A stretch of 64,000 nt of DNA, taken from assembly GCA_018136815.1 (NCBI GenBank), contig CM030934.1:7400977-7464976 (forward strand), in the 5' to 3' direction. This document shows, one piece after another, positions 1 through 10,344 of this stretch. The notes beneath the pieces are model-generated. The model was given only the letters and a program-made list of their open reading frames with translations. It was not told the origin of the DNA and did no database searches. The position numbers were made by a program, and so were the translations under genes. Origin of the DNA: Isochrysis galbana (Eukaryota; Haptophyta; Isochrysidales; Isochrysidaceae). Each line of letters begins with the position of its first letter. Position 1 is the stretch's first letter.

Positions 1-748
1 GTCCGTAGTGACAGGGGGCCTGACGATCTCGTAAAGGCACTGTACAGGCGTGAGAAGCGTGGAGTGGCATGCATCGACGTACCTCGAAGAGCACCGCTAT
101 CTTCAAGATACTAAGCATACGAGCCAGGTGAAGTGGAGCGGCGCGGACCATGTCGCGGACAATCGAGAAGACGAGTGCTCGATCTGCAGTGCTCCGACTT
201 CGGAGATGAGAGGCTATCGACATCCTGACGTGTGGTGCCCGTGCGAGCATTGAAGCGCCTGTGGCATCTGCTACATTGACTGCTTCACGGAGAAGCCGGA
301 GGCGAGGAGGTCCCTGAGACTCGGGAAGTGCATATTGACACCAGGTGTTGAAGTCATATCCACTAGCTTGCTTAAGTGCTTGTGCAGCCACGCTCAGCGT
401 CTCTGGCGTGGACTTGCACGACATGAGGACGCGGCTGAGAAGTTCCCGCAGATCGAGTTCCGTGCAGGCTCCACCGACGGGTACGGATCGCACGGCGATG
501 CCAAGGCTGACCATGGCCGCGCCGATTTGGGCAATCTCGTGCAGTCCCGCTGGACTATGCCAGGCTGCACCACCCGCAGACGGGAGAGAATGATGACGGT
601 CGCGGATCGGGTCGTCCAGCTGTGCTTGTGTCATGCTATCAACGAGCCGCAGCGCATGCTGCCCCACTCTCAGGGCGTCGTCCCACTGCTGGCTGTGCAC
701 AAGGCCTTCGAGCTTGAGCCTAGCCAGCAGGAGCTTCTCCACGTCCAT
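1..748 (-). CDS. Helical hypothetical protein, 5' part, runs off left edge
   Basis: Minus-strand reading frame opening at ATG 748 and staying open for 222 codons to position 83. There a GTACGT donor follows a complete codon. A possible acceptor at 21-20 would leave a 63-nt intron and resume the frame at 19, so the gene continues beyond the window. The product begins MDVEKLLLARLKLEGLVHS and is rich in Leu/Ala helices with a TPR-like flavour near the N terminus (QQWDDALRVGQHALRL). I see no catalytic motif and do not recognise the family. The codon pattern is regular and no stop interrupts it, unlike the antisense frames. The intron and the start codon are inferred. Confidence 0.6.
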   Translation of the reverse strand, partial: MDVEKLLLARLKLEGLVHSQQWDDALRVGQHALRLVDSMTQAQLDDPIRDRHHSLPSAGGAAWHSPAGLHEIAQIGAAMVSLGIAVRSVPVGGACTELDLRELLSRVLMSCKSTPETLSVAAQALKQASGYDFNTWCQYALPESQGPPRLRLLREAVNVADATGASMLARAPHVRMSIASHLRSRSTADRALVFSIVRDMVRAAPLHLARMLSILKIAVLFEVRRCMPLHASHACTVPLRDRQAPCHYG

Positions 749-1762
749 CGTGAGTATGGGGCGAACAAGAGAGCCCGAGCCGGCAGCGCGTCGAGCCAAC
801 ACTCAAAACCTCGCTCCCGTCTGCAGACGTCGAGTGCGTCCACAGCCCGTGCGTCGAGCTGAAGGGCAAGGAAGGGGGACGAACGAGCGAGGGAGCAGGA
901 GCGTGCGGGGAAGTGGGGGAGGGGGGGGGGGATGGAAGTGGGGTGTGGGGAGAGCAGAGTTTTCCCGCGCGGCTTCCGTCCCCATCTCAGTATAATCAAT
1001 CTGTGATGTGGTCCGCCCCCCCGCGGCCCGCGCGTCCCGCCAGCCGTAGAGGCCGCGGGGGGGGGGGTGGGGAGGAGGTTGGGGAAGGAAAGGAGAAGAA
1101 GCGAGAGGGGAGGTGAAGGAAGGGCGGGGGCCCCCCGCTCTTCCTCCGGCTGTGGGATCTCGCCGTCCTTTTTTGGGGGGGGGGGGGGTTGACCCCCACT
1201 ATTCTAAACTCTGACCATCTGCCCTCCCCCTCCTCTGCTCCTCCCGCCTCTCCCGCCGCCAGCTCTCCGCCCCCCCCCCCCCCCCCCCTCCGTCTTTTCC
1301 CGCCGACGGAGAGGAGGAGAGAGTGCCCCCCCCCCTCTCTCTCTCCCTCTCTCTCTCCCGCCCATCCCATCCATGGGTTGCATCTGCGGCAATCCTCTGC
1401 GACCTCCCCCCCCCTGCGCTCTCTCCCGGGCCTTCTTCTCCCGCCCTTCCTCTATCTTCTATCTATGGACACCCCCCCCCCCCTTCCTCCCTCCTGTCCC
1501 CGGTGGCCTCTGCCACCTCTTGCGGCTGCGTACCGGTCGACCCACGCGAGCGAATCGCCTAAGCGTCGAGATCGTTTGTGTCGGTCGGACGACATCGTAG
1601 TAGTCGTCCTGGCAACGTAAATCCAAATTGTGTGTTCACCCTACGAGGCGCACTGCAAATAAAATAAGGACGAGACCTCTCAGCTCTCAGTGGGCGAGAG
1701 CCGCGTCTAATTAGAAGTTAGAATTTAGGGGGTGTCAGCTAAAAAAAGGGCTGGCCTTGCCA

Positions 1763-1815
1763 AGAAAACATTCTTAAAGGTTCAGGCTACTATATACTGC
1801 TAGCTACTAGCTACG
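1763..1815 (-). repeat. LINE-type 3' tail remnant
   Basis: Read on the minus strand this is a divergent copy of the tail found at the 3' end of the LINE copies (TAGTAG, then CCTGAA and an A/T-rich end). It stands alone here without coding sequence. Confidence 0.45.
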
Positions 1816-2014
1816 GGGGTCCCATCACGGACTCACGGTGCTGCCTCTCGCCTCTCGCCTCTCGCCATCGCCTATCGCCGAAAGACTCGCCTGAGGCCGA
1901 GGCACATCCCCCCCCCCCCCCCCCCCGAGCAAACCCCCGCGAAGGCGAAGACACCATGAGCGTAGACAACCCACCAACGTCGTGACATCCACACCACAGC
2001 AAAAAGAAACGGGC

Positions 2015-2225
2015 CACCAAGAGGCGCAGGAGAAAGGCGTGAACCGACCACTGGGGGCCAGTGCACCCCGTCCAACCCGGCCCCCCCCACGACCCGAGCC
2101 CCTAAGTAGAGCACGAGGGGAGTTGCCGCAAGGCGGAAAGTGAGGGAGAGGAAGGGAATTGGGCGTGGCTACAATAGTCAACCCCATGGCCGCGTGCGTG
2201 GCGAGAATATTAAGAGGTTTTCCCC
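2015..2225 (+). repeat. SINE-like dispersed repeat, copy 1
   Basis: Shares an ordered set of blocks with 33120-33330 (-) and 55070-55300 (+): GAGCCCCTA, a TAGAGCACGAGGG block, a CCGCAAGGC block, and a 3' end GAGAATATTAAGA followed by a T-rich run. The TAGAGCACG block resembles a tRNA D-arm/pol III A box, which suggests a SINE. No clear B box was found. Confidence 0.5.
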
Positions 2226-2398
2226 CCCTAATCTCTCCATATCTCGGTCTTGTTGTGCCGACTTCTCATCAGGGTGTGGATGGCAACCTATCCACCCGAT
2301 CACGAGGAACCACCATACCCTTACTATTGAACCTAGAAAATAGTCTGTTCTAGAGTCAGTACCAGAATAGAGCACCAGTCTCGTCCGTCGCTTGTCGC

Positions 2399-4407
2399 AT
2401 GGCGTCGGCCGTCTCCCTGCTCGCGCCCACTCTCTTGGCGTGCACGGCGCCGAGACCCAAGCTGCTGCGCGACTTCCGGGTGGTATGTGTCTCACCTTCT
2501 ACGCCAGGAAATGTGGGGATGATCGCGCGCGCCATCGCTAATTTCGAGGCGGGTGGGCTCACACTTGTCGCTCCTGGCTACGACCGTACGCAGCTGTTTC
2601 CCCTCCCTCAGCTCCCCTCTGTCCCCCTCCTCTCACCTCTTCCTCCTCCACCCCTCTTTCCCTCATTTGCCTTTTTCCTCTCCCTTACACTCTCCTTCCC
2701 CCCTCTCGCTCGCTCGCTAGCTTGCTTACGCCCACCTGCTTGCTGATGCCCCGACGCCCATTATATCTTGTCTGCACTCATTTCTTTCCACGCTTCACTT
2801 ATCGCTTGACCCCAACCGCGGGTGCCTCATGTCGTCACTTAAGCTGGTCCTTGGTCTCTCCTCCTTCGTTTACCGCGCACGCACGGCGTTGCGCTCGGAT
2901 CGTGTGCATCCGAAAGCAGCTTGGTACGCCCATTCTGGCATATCCTAGATTGATGAAGCTTATACAGGCACATTGACAGGGCTTCACTGCTGCTTGGTCC
3001 CCCGTAGGCTCAGATCCTGAGTGTGTAGCCTTCGAGCGACGACTCGCAACGCAGTCATCGGCGCTTCAAGTACTTGATGAAGCACGTGTTTGCTCTACTC
3101 TGGCTGAGGCTATCAGTGGATGTGAGGCAGCCGTCGGGTTCACTCGCCGGCGCGGCGTGCTCCGATCTGCGTCCTCAGTTGACATCACAGTTGGCCAGCT
3201 TGCGTCGCTCTTACCAAAATGCCGCTCCAGCTCATTCGGAAGTATCAATCATCACTCTGAGCAATCCGCCAGTCCCTCAGAAGGCCAGCAATGTCACAAG
3301 GCCATTGCTTTGGTATTTGGTCGTGAGGCAGATGGGCTTCACACCTCTGAACTTTTACAATGCAGTTTCACGTGTGAGATTCTCACGTCCGCAACGGTAT
3401 GCGCTGAGATAGCCCCCTTGCATGACTGTGGTCGGAAAAGCAGGACGAACTCAGTCAACCTGCGCACGGCACGCTTCTGCTTTGCACCGCGTCAATGAGG
3501 CAGCACACGTAGCATAGGCAGCACAAGTAGCAACACAATCAAATTTGCGTCAATGAGGGCCGTTCACGGCCTCGTAGACCATGGCGACGGCTCAATGTCG
3601 AAATCTGTGAATTTGCAGAATCCAAGTACTTTCTGTGGGCTCTGTACGAAGGCATCAGACAGAGCGTCTTTGTCGTTGTTGATGTCTCACCCCAACACCC
3701 TCTTCCCTTGACCTTCCCAGCATGGATCACTCAATCTGGCTCAAGCTGCTACGTTTGCCCTTGGCCGGGCATTTGAGGAGACGTATTATGCCACAAGCCG
3801 AGCTGCCACCACCCAGCCCATGGCCATCGAGAAATTGAGTCCGGACATCTCTTCCACAGATACTGACCATGGTCTTGTGCTCCATCCACTTGGAGCAGAC
3901 CAAACGAGTCGGCGTGCCTCGTTGCTTCGTCCTTTCTCATCTGTTACAAGTGCCTCTTCTACCCAGAGGCGTGTCCCCGGTGCAGCAGGGAAACGACCGC
4001 AAGTCTTGCCCGCCTTGCAGCCGGCTAGTGCCTCCGAGCTAGATGTTCTCATTCGCCGCTTTCTTTCACTTGCATATCCTCGTCCTGAATCCGCCACGGA
4101 TGGAATTGCAAAAATCTCTGCTGCCATTGTGCCAGGCGCTCAGACAGGCCCTGTGGAGCCAAAAGAATCCGAGTCCAAACAAGATATTTCCGACGGCAAC
4201 GATGTTGCCCTTGCGGCCACCAGTATCGAGGCCTGGGTGCGTACCTCACGTGGATCCAGACCCGCAACGCCGGAGAAGAAGACCGAGGCCATTGTTCGAA
4301 GAGTATTGCAGCGAGCACACCTCACTGGGAAGGAACTTCGAGCTCTTCACGGTGCTGTGCGCCAAGTCGAGCGCCGGCTGAATGGGGGTGAATATTACAA
4401 CGGGTAG
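2399..4407 (+). CDS. TrmJ/SpoU-family RNA 2'-O-methyltransferase (3 exons)
   Basis: Exons 2399-2585, 3029-3396 and 3721-4407 join in phase (phase 1, then phase 0) to 413 residues. The introns are GTACGC...TAG and GTATGC...CAG. The SPOUT fold motifs appear in order: PGNVGMIARA near residue 36, the TLAEAISGCEAAVGF segment, ALVFGREADGL near 156, and the knot motif SLNLAQA at 188. The C-terminal LTGKELRALHGAVRQVE matches the TrmJ tail helix that binds RNA. The family methylates the 2'-OH of a tRNA or rRNA nucleotide using SAM. The N-terminal 25 residues are hydrophobic/basic and could be an organelle presequence. The substrate (tRNA position 32 as in bacteria, or an organellar rRNA) cannot be told from sequence. 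Confidence 0.85.
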
Positions 4408-4729
4408 ATTACAACTGACCTCATCGATGTCACGGCTAGTGGAACTGCCAGTTTCGCTACGGGATGCTGACCAGGCCTCCAGCTATTCCGTAGATTACCC
4501 GTACACTTCGCGGGCCCCACCAACATGCGCCACACGAGCGCTTGGAGTACGGTTCCTTGCTCCTTCTCAACTAGACCATTCACTAGGGTGTTGAGGCTTG
4601 ATGCATCGTTAGTAAAGAATGTTATGACCTAGCTCGCCATCCCCACCAGCCATCGGACACCACTTTTCATTCAGCCCCGGAGCTCCGCGCCCGAGCCGGG
4701 CGCGTGCTCAGGAGCGCGCGCGCTCTATA

Positions 4730-4739
4730 TAAGGCGCGG
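4730..4739 (+). promoter_or_regulatory. TATA box (CTATATAAGG)
   Basis: A canonical TATATAA lies in GC-rich DNA, followed by a pyrimidine-rich stretch and an ATG at 4827, 88 nt downstream. It implies a transcription start near 4760-4770. Confidence 0.5.
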
Positions 4740-4826
4740 GACTTCTACCGTCCCCGTTGTGCACTTGTAACTTCTACTGCCCCTCCCCTCCCTGCCCCCC
4801 CCCCCCCTTCCCTCCGCTCCCCGGGG

Positions 4827-5060
4827 ATGCGGAGGCGAGGAGGCGTTGATGGCACTGACCATTGCAACACGAACCCGCCGCGTGGGCGCCTGTTTGAGGA
4901 GCCCATCATGCGCGGCGGCCTGGTACTGCGCGGCGACCCACAGCTCGGCCGCCTCCTTGGCCGAAGCCTCCCATGTTGGCCAAGTCGGCTTCGGCTCCTC
5001 TCAAGTCTCAAGCCATCTAGTTCATGTTCACATCAGGCCTTGGCGGTCTGCCACCGGTGA
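4827..5060 (+). CDS. Candidate small or truncated gene behind the TATA box
   Basis: A 77-codon frame starts MRRRGGVDGTDHC. An alternative ATG at 4849 gives a 72-residue product beginning MALTIATRTRR. Neither matches a family I know. A transposase fragment begins about 60 bp after the end, so this may be the 5' remnant of a gene cut by a mobile element. Support rests on the TATA box and the leader only. Confidence 0.3.
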   Translation: MRRRGGVDGTDHCNTNPPRGRLFEEPIMRGGLVLRGDPQLGRLLGRSLPCWPSRLRLLSSLKPSSSCSHQALAVCHR

Positions 5061-5114
5061 TGGGTAGTAGAGAATTTAGCAGCCCTTTTCGCACCCGTAG
5101 ATACGTTTGACCAG

Positions 5115-5568
5115 AATCTATGATGTGCCGCTTCGGGGGGTGGAGTTTGGAGTATGTACGGAGTGCTTGTGCATCCACCACAGCTGTCCTCCTACAATCT
5201 TCAGCGAGTGACCGGGCCACTCGGTGACGCGCTTGTGCATGGTGTCGGCCGACACTTCGCTCACACGCGCGCCATTCTTCTTCTTTGAAGTGCCGCGGCC
5301 CTTGAGATTGATTTTGGACAGCTTGCGCTCCTTCCTAGGGACGTACTTTGACAGCGAGACCTTGCGCTTCTTGTTGATCTCCGCCGCGGCCGGCAGGTGC
5401 TTGGTGACAAATGAATCGAGCGTCGACTGGGCGGCGGCGGCGGTGGTGGTGCTCTCGGTGTCGGCAAACTCCATCAGGACATCTCCGTTGTGCTCCTCGT
5501 CATCCTCCCGCACCTCCTCACACTGCTCTTCGTCGCTCGAGGAGTTGTCGAACTCCGGCACACTGCTA
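5115..5568 (-). pseudogene. hAT-like transposase N-terminal fragment, copy 1
   Basis: The minus-strand frame matches the better copy at 33430-34593: acidic stretch, then KHLPAAAEINKKRKVSLS, a basic SKKKNGAR segment, SADTMHKRVTEWP and GGQLW. It breaks off just before the BED-type Cys residues. On the 5' side it is fused to plus-strand gypsy DNA at about 5568. It is a dead fragment. Confidence 0.7.
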
Positions 5569-6125
5569 TGAAGGACACCGTCCAGGGTGGGCCGGCGTCG
5601 CGTCTGATGCGCTGGGCGCTCAAGTTGTCCGAGTATCGCTTCACCGTCGAGCACAAGCCGGGCGCTAATCACAAAGACGCGGATGGCGTGTCACGCTTGG
5701 TGGCTGCAGACGATGGGACGTCGGAGACGTCCGCTCCTAAGCAGGGGGGTGGGCAGCTGCTAGCCGCCGTCGTCCCTAACTCTCGCTCCACCACGGCATC
5801 GAATAATCAGTCGCCAGCCGTCGCCGCCTCTCGTTCTCGTACCACCACGGCATCCAGTCTGCAAGCTGACGAACGATCGTCCAGGATGTCCTCTACGACC
5901 AGGGATTCTATCAACCTCTCCTACCTCGACGTCGGTACACCTAACGCCGAGGCGCTCAAAGAGGCACAGGCCGAGGACCCCGACTGCCACGACCTCATCC
6001 GCTTTCTCTCTTCCGCTCCTCATAACCCCGACCTCGACCATCGTCGCTTGCGTTGGCTTAGTCGCGAATCTTCTCGATGCCTGTTGCGATCTGGACTACT
6101 CTACCGACGAGTGCCGGACGCCTAG
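5569..6125 (+). mobile_element. Ty3/gypsy retrotransposon pol fragment (RNase H end)
   Basis: The frame contains RLMRWALKLSEYRFTVEHK followed by PGANHKDADGVSRL, the classic end of gypsy RNase H (the DADxxSR signature). It continues through a Ser/Thr-rich linker to LIRFLSSAPHNPDLDHRRLRW and LLRSGLLYRRV, which is the lead-in to the integrase zinc-binding region. Reverse transcriptase upstream and integrase core downstream are missing, so only about 185 codons remain. Confidence 0.8.
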
Positions 6126-7222
6126 GATCTAGGGTTGTGGAGCGCCCTCTCTCTTTCTCTCGAAGAGAAGGGAAGTTTCCCCACCTTTCTTCCTCCCAGG
6201 CGCCTCGCAAAAGGTTTAATTCGCTATCTCCCCGCGTTTCTTTACCTGCTTCTGGGGGCAATCAGGTTTGGTTTGCCATCTCCCCTCGGAGATCGATTTA
6301 GGTTCGCTGCTTGGGTGAGGGAATCTTTCTCCTTGGTCCTTGGTTTGCCATCTCCCCTTGGAGATTGATTTAGATTCGCTGCTTTGGTTTTGGGTTATCT
6401 TTCCCCTTGATGCAAGTTGCATGGAAGCCCTTGGTCCCGTTGGTTTTTGGTTTTCTCCTCCCTTGGTTGCTACTCGGGGTTGCTCGATAGAAACGTCTAG
6501 AAGGTCCACGCTCAACAACAAGATTTCTTCGATTGCAAGGATACCTCGCTGCGATCTGTATCCAATGTGATCGCCGTGGTTGCGCGACATAACGTTCCTC
6601 TTCGACTTTCCGCCTTGGTGGGAAAATCCAAAGCGAAGACACGCTCCGACCCTCGCTGCGGATTCTCTCTCTCTCTCGCTCTCTCTCTCTGTCTCTCGCG
6701 ACGTGTTTGAGTTACCGGCGATGTGGGGTCTCGGTTATTTCATGTTTTGCTTGGTTTGGGTGAATGATTCTAGTGTGTTCGTGAGTCGGTGTCGCAGCAT
6801 CGTTGGATCCGACGTCTTGTCGTCAGTCGTCATCCGTCGCTCTCGCTCTCGTCGCTCTCGCTCTCGTAACACTCGTACCCTACAAACTCTCCTTGCCTCA
6901 CCAGCCCCTGCCAACACAGCCCTCCTCTCACTCACCCTCGCCTCTCGCCTCTCGCTCGATGTCGCTCTCGCCGCCGTCCTCGCCCTCGCTCAAGCCCGCC
7001 TGCCCGCCTTCCTCTGCTGACGGGCCTCAGCCCGTCAGCGTCTCCGAAGTCGTCTCCTCCGCCGCGCCTGCCGCCGGTCTGCCTCCTTCCTCATTGCCCT
7101 CAGGCCCTATGGGCCATCCCAATTCGTCAAACCTTAGATCCGACCAGCACTTGGACAAGCTTTTGGCCAAGCTTTGGTGTAAAAATCAACCAGCTCTCCA
7201 ATCAAGCTATCCAGGATTTTGA
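6126..7222 (+). other. Non-coding leader-like DNA and gag-like remnant
   Basis: After the gypsy fragment comes AT-richer DNA with a 72-bp-period repeat (6271-6387) and a CT microsatellite near 6668-6698. At 6958-7220 there is Ser/Pro-rich coding-like sequence ending SDQHLDKLLAKLW. Shifting one base at about 7180 prolongs it as INQLSNQAIQDFEQAF. This could be the start of a frameshifted gag, but the assignment is tentative. Confidence 0.35.
6271..6387 (+). repeat. Two tandem copies, 72-bp period
   Basis: TTTGCCATCTCCCCT followed by GGAGAT, GATTTAG and TTCGCTGCTT occurs at 6271-6315 and again at 6343-6387 with about 90% identity. It may be LTR or leader sequence of an element. Confidence 0.7.
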
Positions 7223-7424
7223 GCAAGCTTTCTGTAAGGGCTTACAAGTAGTTGAAGAATCCGATGAAATTGGTTGTCTCAAAGACCCCATGCATGCGAC
7301 GCAGAGCCATGGTGGCAACCTGTTCGGTGCCAGTGCTCGCCACCCCGCGCGCTCGCGCGGGTGTGGTTTGGATGGACTGGATGGGCTTTGAGAGGGCTTT
7401 CTGACGAGCCGCCTCGGGCAGCGT

Positions 7425-7525
7425 GGGGCATGCCCCAGGTGGGGCGGCGCAGTGGCGAGGGTCGCCTGAGGCTCGGGAGCGGTCGCGGCACACTCCATAT
7501 TTCAAACTATAACAATAGTTTTTCC
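7425..7525 (-). repeat. Dispersed repeat shared with 53870-53975
   Basis: The reverse complement (TATGGAGTGTGCCGCGACCG, then CTCCCGAGCC and CCACTGCGCC) recurs on the plus strand at 53870-53975. An AT-rich flank carrying TGTTATAGT is also shared. Confidence 0.7.
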
Positions 7526-7719
7526 CAATACGCAATACTAAAAATACTCCTCATAGGTGTCTCGGTCGTTGATGCTCGTTGCCGGGATCGTCGTGCACTC
7601 ATAGTGACATTTATCTTTGTCCTGTCGAATGAATATCATGTTAAGCGATCCATCGGCAACTAGTCGTTATATTCGAACCTGTACCGACAACTGGGCGTTA
7701 CCACAGCTCTCGTATATTA

Positions 7720-7800
7720 TTGTAAACGGACATATGGACATTTGTTGGCTCAAATTGAATCTGTCCCATATTCGACGGAACGCGACCTACCCCCCCTGCG
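7720..7800 (+). repeat. 60-bp dispersed segment, copy 1
   Basis: Carries GGACATTTG, GGCTCAAATTGA, TGTCCCA and TTCGACGGAACGCGAC in order. It matches 49970-50030 (+), part of 51360-51412 (+) and the Fanzor 3' flank at 61203-61262 (-). It does not encode protein. Confidence 0.6.
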
Positions 7801-7974
7801 GTGCGAGCACCCCCCTCTCATAGCAGGAAGATTATGAATTACTGTTTTGCTCGTGGAATGTTCTTTTGCATTCATCCACTGCAGCGTTGCTATGGCGAGC
7901 TCTATACTGGCCAGTGATACGTATGCGAGCTGCTAGGATGCGTGGTAGAAGTATATGTGAAGGAAAGCCTCGAA

Positions 7975-8920
7975 TCATTGCGAAATCGAGGGGATGCTGC
8001 TGTCTATCCTAGCATTGAGTTCGCGCACTTCGTTATTGAGTTTCATCACTAGCTGGGCGAGCTCCTGAACATGGATTGTATCTTGTGAAGTCTTGGCGGC
8101 CTTGGACGCCTGCTCGAATTTTCTTATTAGCTCGCCTACCCGATCAAGTCGGATGACACCTTCGTTATCATGGTCCACTTCTTTAAAGAGGGCCCGCAAT
8201 TTTTCCTCGTCGTAGGTCTTGGGGTCCATGTCTTTGGCTACAGACAAAAACTCATCCACGTCCAACCCTGATGCGTCCGCGGCCAACGTGTGGATTTTTT
8301 TGCGCATTGGTACCACTTTTTGCACTCGTGTTGACACACCCTCATCGAGGAGTTGCGTCGTGACAGCCACGAACCCCATGGCACCCACCAGTCCGTAGAC
8401 CAAGCCTGCAAAGCCCATACTCCAGGCGGCGATGAGGAGGTCGAGGAGCTCCGCTAACCAATGGCCCGAGTCCGGCGCATAATTGGTCAGAGGATTGCCG
8501 AGGCCGACAAGATTCCCGCATATGTACTTAAACCTAATGCACAGGAAGGGAGAGGAGTATCTGCGAACGCGCATGAACTGACTGGTCTATATGCCCAGCG
8601 AACGGTACAGCGAAGGAAAGCTCAGGGCTGTCCCAACTGGGACACGGTGCGCACCATTCGTAATAGCTGCAGAGGGCGGGATCATCCTCGCACTCAATGG
8701 CCCAAAGGGGCACCGCAAAGATCGAGGAGACCAGGAATATGAGCAAGGGCAGCAGAATGACTGCCACCACTAGAAAGGCCCCGAACGGCCCGCAGCAGGC
8801 GCATCTAGCTTCATTCAGAACAAAATTTGGGTGATGCTCGGTCGACATCCGCTCGTCTGCCACGTCACTCCTAGCCTCTACCCGAGGCGTCTCGCTCGCT
8901 GGACCCTGGTGGGCGCACAT
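7975..8920 (-). CDS. Two-TM channel-like membrane protein with EF-hand-like C terminus
   Basis: Exons 8920-8655 and 8533-7975 join in phase 2 (donor GTGCGC, acceptor ATTAG) to 274 residues. There is a hydrophobic helix at about 47-73, then an extracytoplasmic loop with Cys. A re-entrant-like segment YYEWFKYICGN-LVGLGNPLTN (about 87-106) follows, and a second helix at about 114-143. This TM-pore-TM layout and the VGLGN string recall potassium-channel pores, where the filter is T-x-G-[YFL]-G-[DN]; the Thr is absent here. The cytosolic part has an EF-hand-like loop DHDNEGVIRLDR (209-220), whose last position is Arg instead of Glu, and a terminal coiled coil. An alternative start is Met25. The channel function is inferred from topology only. 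Confidence 0.7.
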
Positions 8921-9002
8921 CCCAGCCGAAAAGCCTCAGGTGTGACGGCTGCGTCGACGACAACGACGGTTTCTGTTAGAGTTTTCATTTCTGTGCCTTT
9001 TT

Positions 9003-9110
9003 AACCTTAGTGCTGAGGGACCGAAGACCGAAGCCCTTGACGGCAACGGAGCAACGGAGCCCCTACCTCACGATGGGGGCATGCGAGGTTGGTGTTTATC
9101 CAATGTTATT
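9003..9110 (+). repeat. Promoter-proximal repeat R1, copy 1
   Basis: Contains TTAGTGCTGAGGGACCG, a CGGCAACGGAGC block (partly duplicated), CCCCTAC and GATGGGGGCATGCGAGG. These match R1 copies at 19066, 23955, 38925 and 40225. It lies 83 bp upstream of the start of the divergent gene at 8920. Confidence 0.7.
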
Positions 9111-9179
9111 CATTTTGGAGATATATCTCTCGTCTTCGGAGACTTGGACTTCACGGGGGGCGTGTGCTTCTGCCTCGGC

Positions 9180-9444
9180 AGCGTTTGCGTCTCCGTCTCT
9201 TGTCTCCGGTGAATCAGCTCCCGGCCTTCTGGAGAGAGGCCATCGCGAACTTCAGGGAACTAGACGTGCAACCATCCTTCCTTACGCTTACGCGAGAAGG
9301 CGCGCTTTCACAACCTATATGGCACAACCCGCACCCCCCCCCCCCCGAAGTACGCGACCCATGGGCGCGCTTGTGGGAGTCGCTACACACACTAATCACT
9401 CATGTAATACACAACGTATTTAAAGACGACGCCCTTATGTGACG
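9180..9444 (+). mobile_element. LINE C-terminal fragment, left part (split by hAT element)
   Basis: The frame reads LPAFWREAIANFRELD, then LTREGALSQPIWHNP and WARLWESLHTLITHVIHNVF. It aligns with the long LINE frame at 20437-22254 (LPAFWKHALENFRRIN, SPIWHNL, WESLQTVIVHN). It continues at 10345 after a 900-bp insertion, in a different frame, so this copy was already decayed. Confidence 0.75.
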
Positions 9445-10344
9445 CAGGGCCTGTGATTTAACGTTAATCTGGCCATTTCCATGTTGAACAGGCATTTAAG
9501 GGAGGTGTTAACATCGAGCTCCAAAAGGGGTGTTAAACACTAGTGTTAATCCATTAATCTTTCATCTTTGATCTTTGATCCCCGTCTATACATAGCCATA
9601 ATTAGCCCTACGACCTAAAGACCTCTGAGCGCAACTCCCTTGGCCAACAGAATATGCGAAATCTGATGCGCTGGCACGCCGGCGCAAAGGATCTATCGTG
9701 TGTTGACGTGCCCGTCATGGCCATCCTCAAGAAGTATCGCGAGCTGTCTTCGACTTCAGTCAGCAAGGCCGCTACGCTCATACGCTCATCGCCCGACCGC
9801 GCCTCCCGATTATGGTTATGGTTACCGTTCATCAAAGTGAAAGTGAGTGTGTGTGGGGGGGAGCATTGGTGTGCGAGCGCATGTGTGTGTGAGCGCATGT
9901 CTTGGGGGCTCGCGCGACTCATTCGACAAAATTCGATGGCACAACCACAGTGTGGTGAGCTGTGCGCGGTGCGGCTCATGCGCGCTCATGGCTCGTGCAT
10001 CGTGCGTCTACGTGATTGATATGCTGCCCCAGATTTGAGAACGCTGGAGCATAGGCTACTCAATATGTATGATGTATAATGGCTATATGGGAATGGGGGA
10101 GGGGACTGTAGATTAAAGTTACTTGCTATTGAGTACTGGCCGACGCTAGCAAGCGGCCGGCCAGCAGGCCCTGGCGCGCCGCGGCGCGCGGCGCGCTTCT
10201 GGTGGAATGGTCCGCGGGCGGAGGTGTTAAGCAGAGGGGGATAAACAGTCCCTCAGAACGGTGTTAAACAAAGTTGAACACCTGCCGAAATTGCTGTTGA
10301 TGCAGCGTGATTAACACCAGATTAACGTTAAATCACAGCCCCTG
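9445..10344. mobile_element. Non-autonomous hAT-type DNA transposon, 900 bp, complete
   Basis: Terminal inverted repeats of 28 bp with a single mismatch. The left starts CAGGGCCTGTGATTTAACG; the right, in reverse complement, starts CAGGGGCTGTGATTTAACG. They are flanked by identical 8-bp duplications ATGTGACG at 9437-9444 and 10345-10352. CAGGG ends plus an 8-bp duplication are the hallmark of hAT elements. Subterminal GGTGTTAA(A)CA motifs recur on both sides, as expected of transposase-binding sites. There is no transposase frame inside. An internal stretch at about 9635-9800 is coding-like and may be captured. Confidence 0.93.

Larger units (their letters stand above)
749..2398. other. Low-complexity intergenic region
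   Basis: Holds long C or G homopolymers (for example 1269-1290 and 1909-1926), CT-rich tracts and repeat pieces listed separately. A 75-codon frame at 1373-1600 (+) starts MGCICGNP, an N-myristoylation/palmitoylation-like start, but it has no continuation that I can support. No confident gene is seen. Confidence 0.6.

Noticed and set aside
1373-1600. ORF starting MGCICGNP, like a lipidated signalling protein
   Set aside because: The rest is Pro/Ser low complexity with no splice continuation or domain; kept only as a note.
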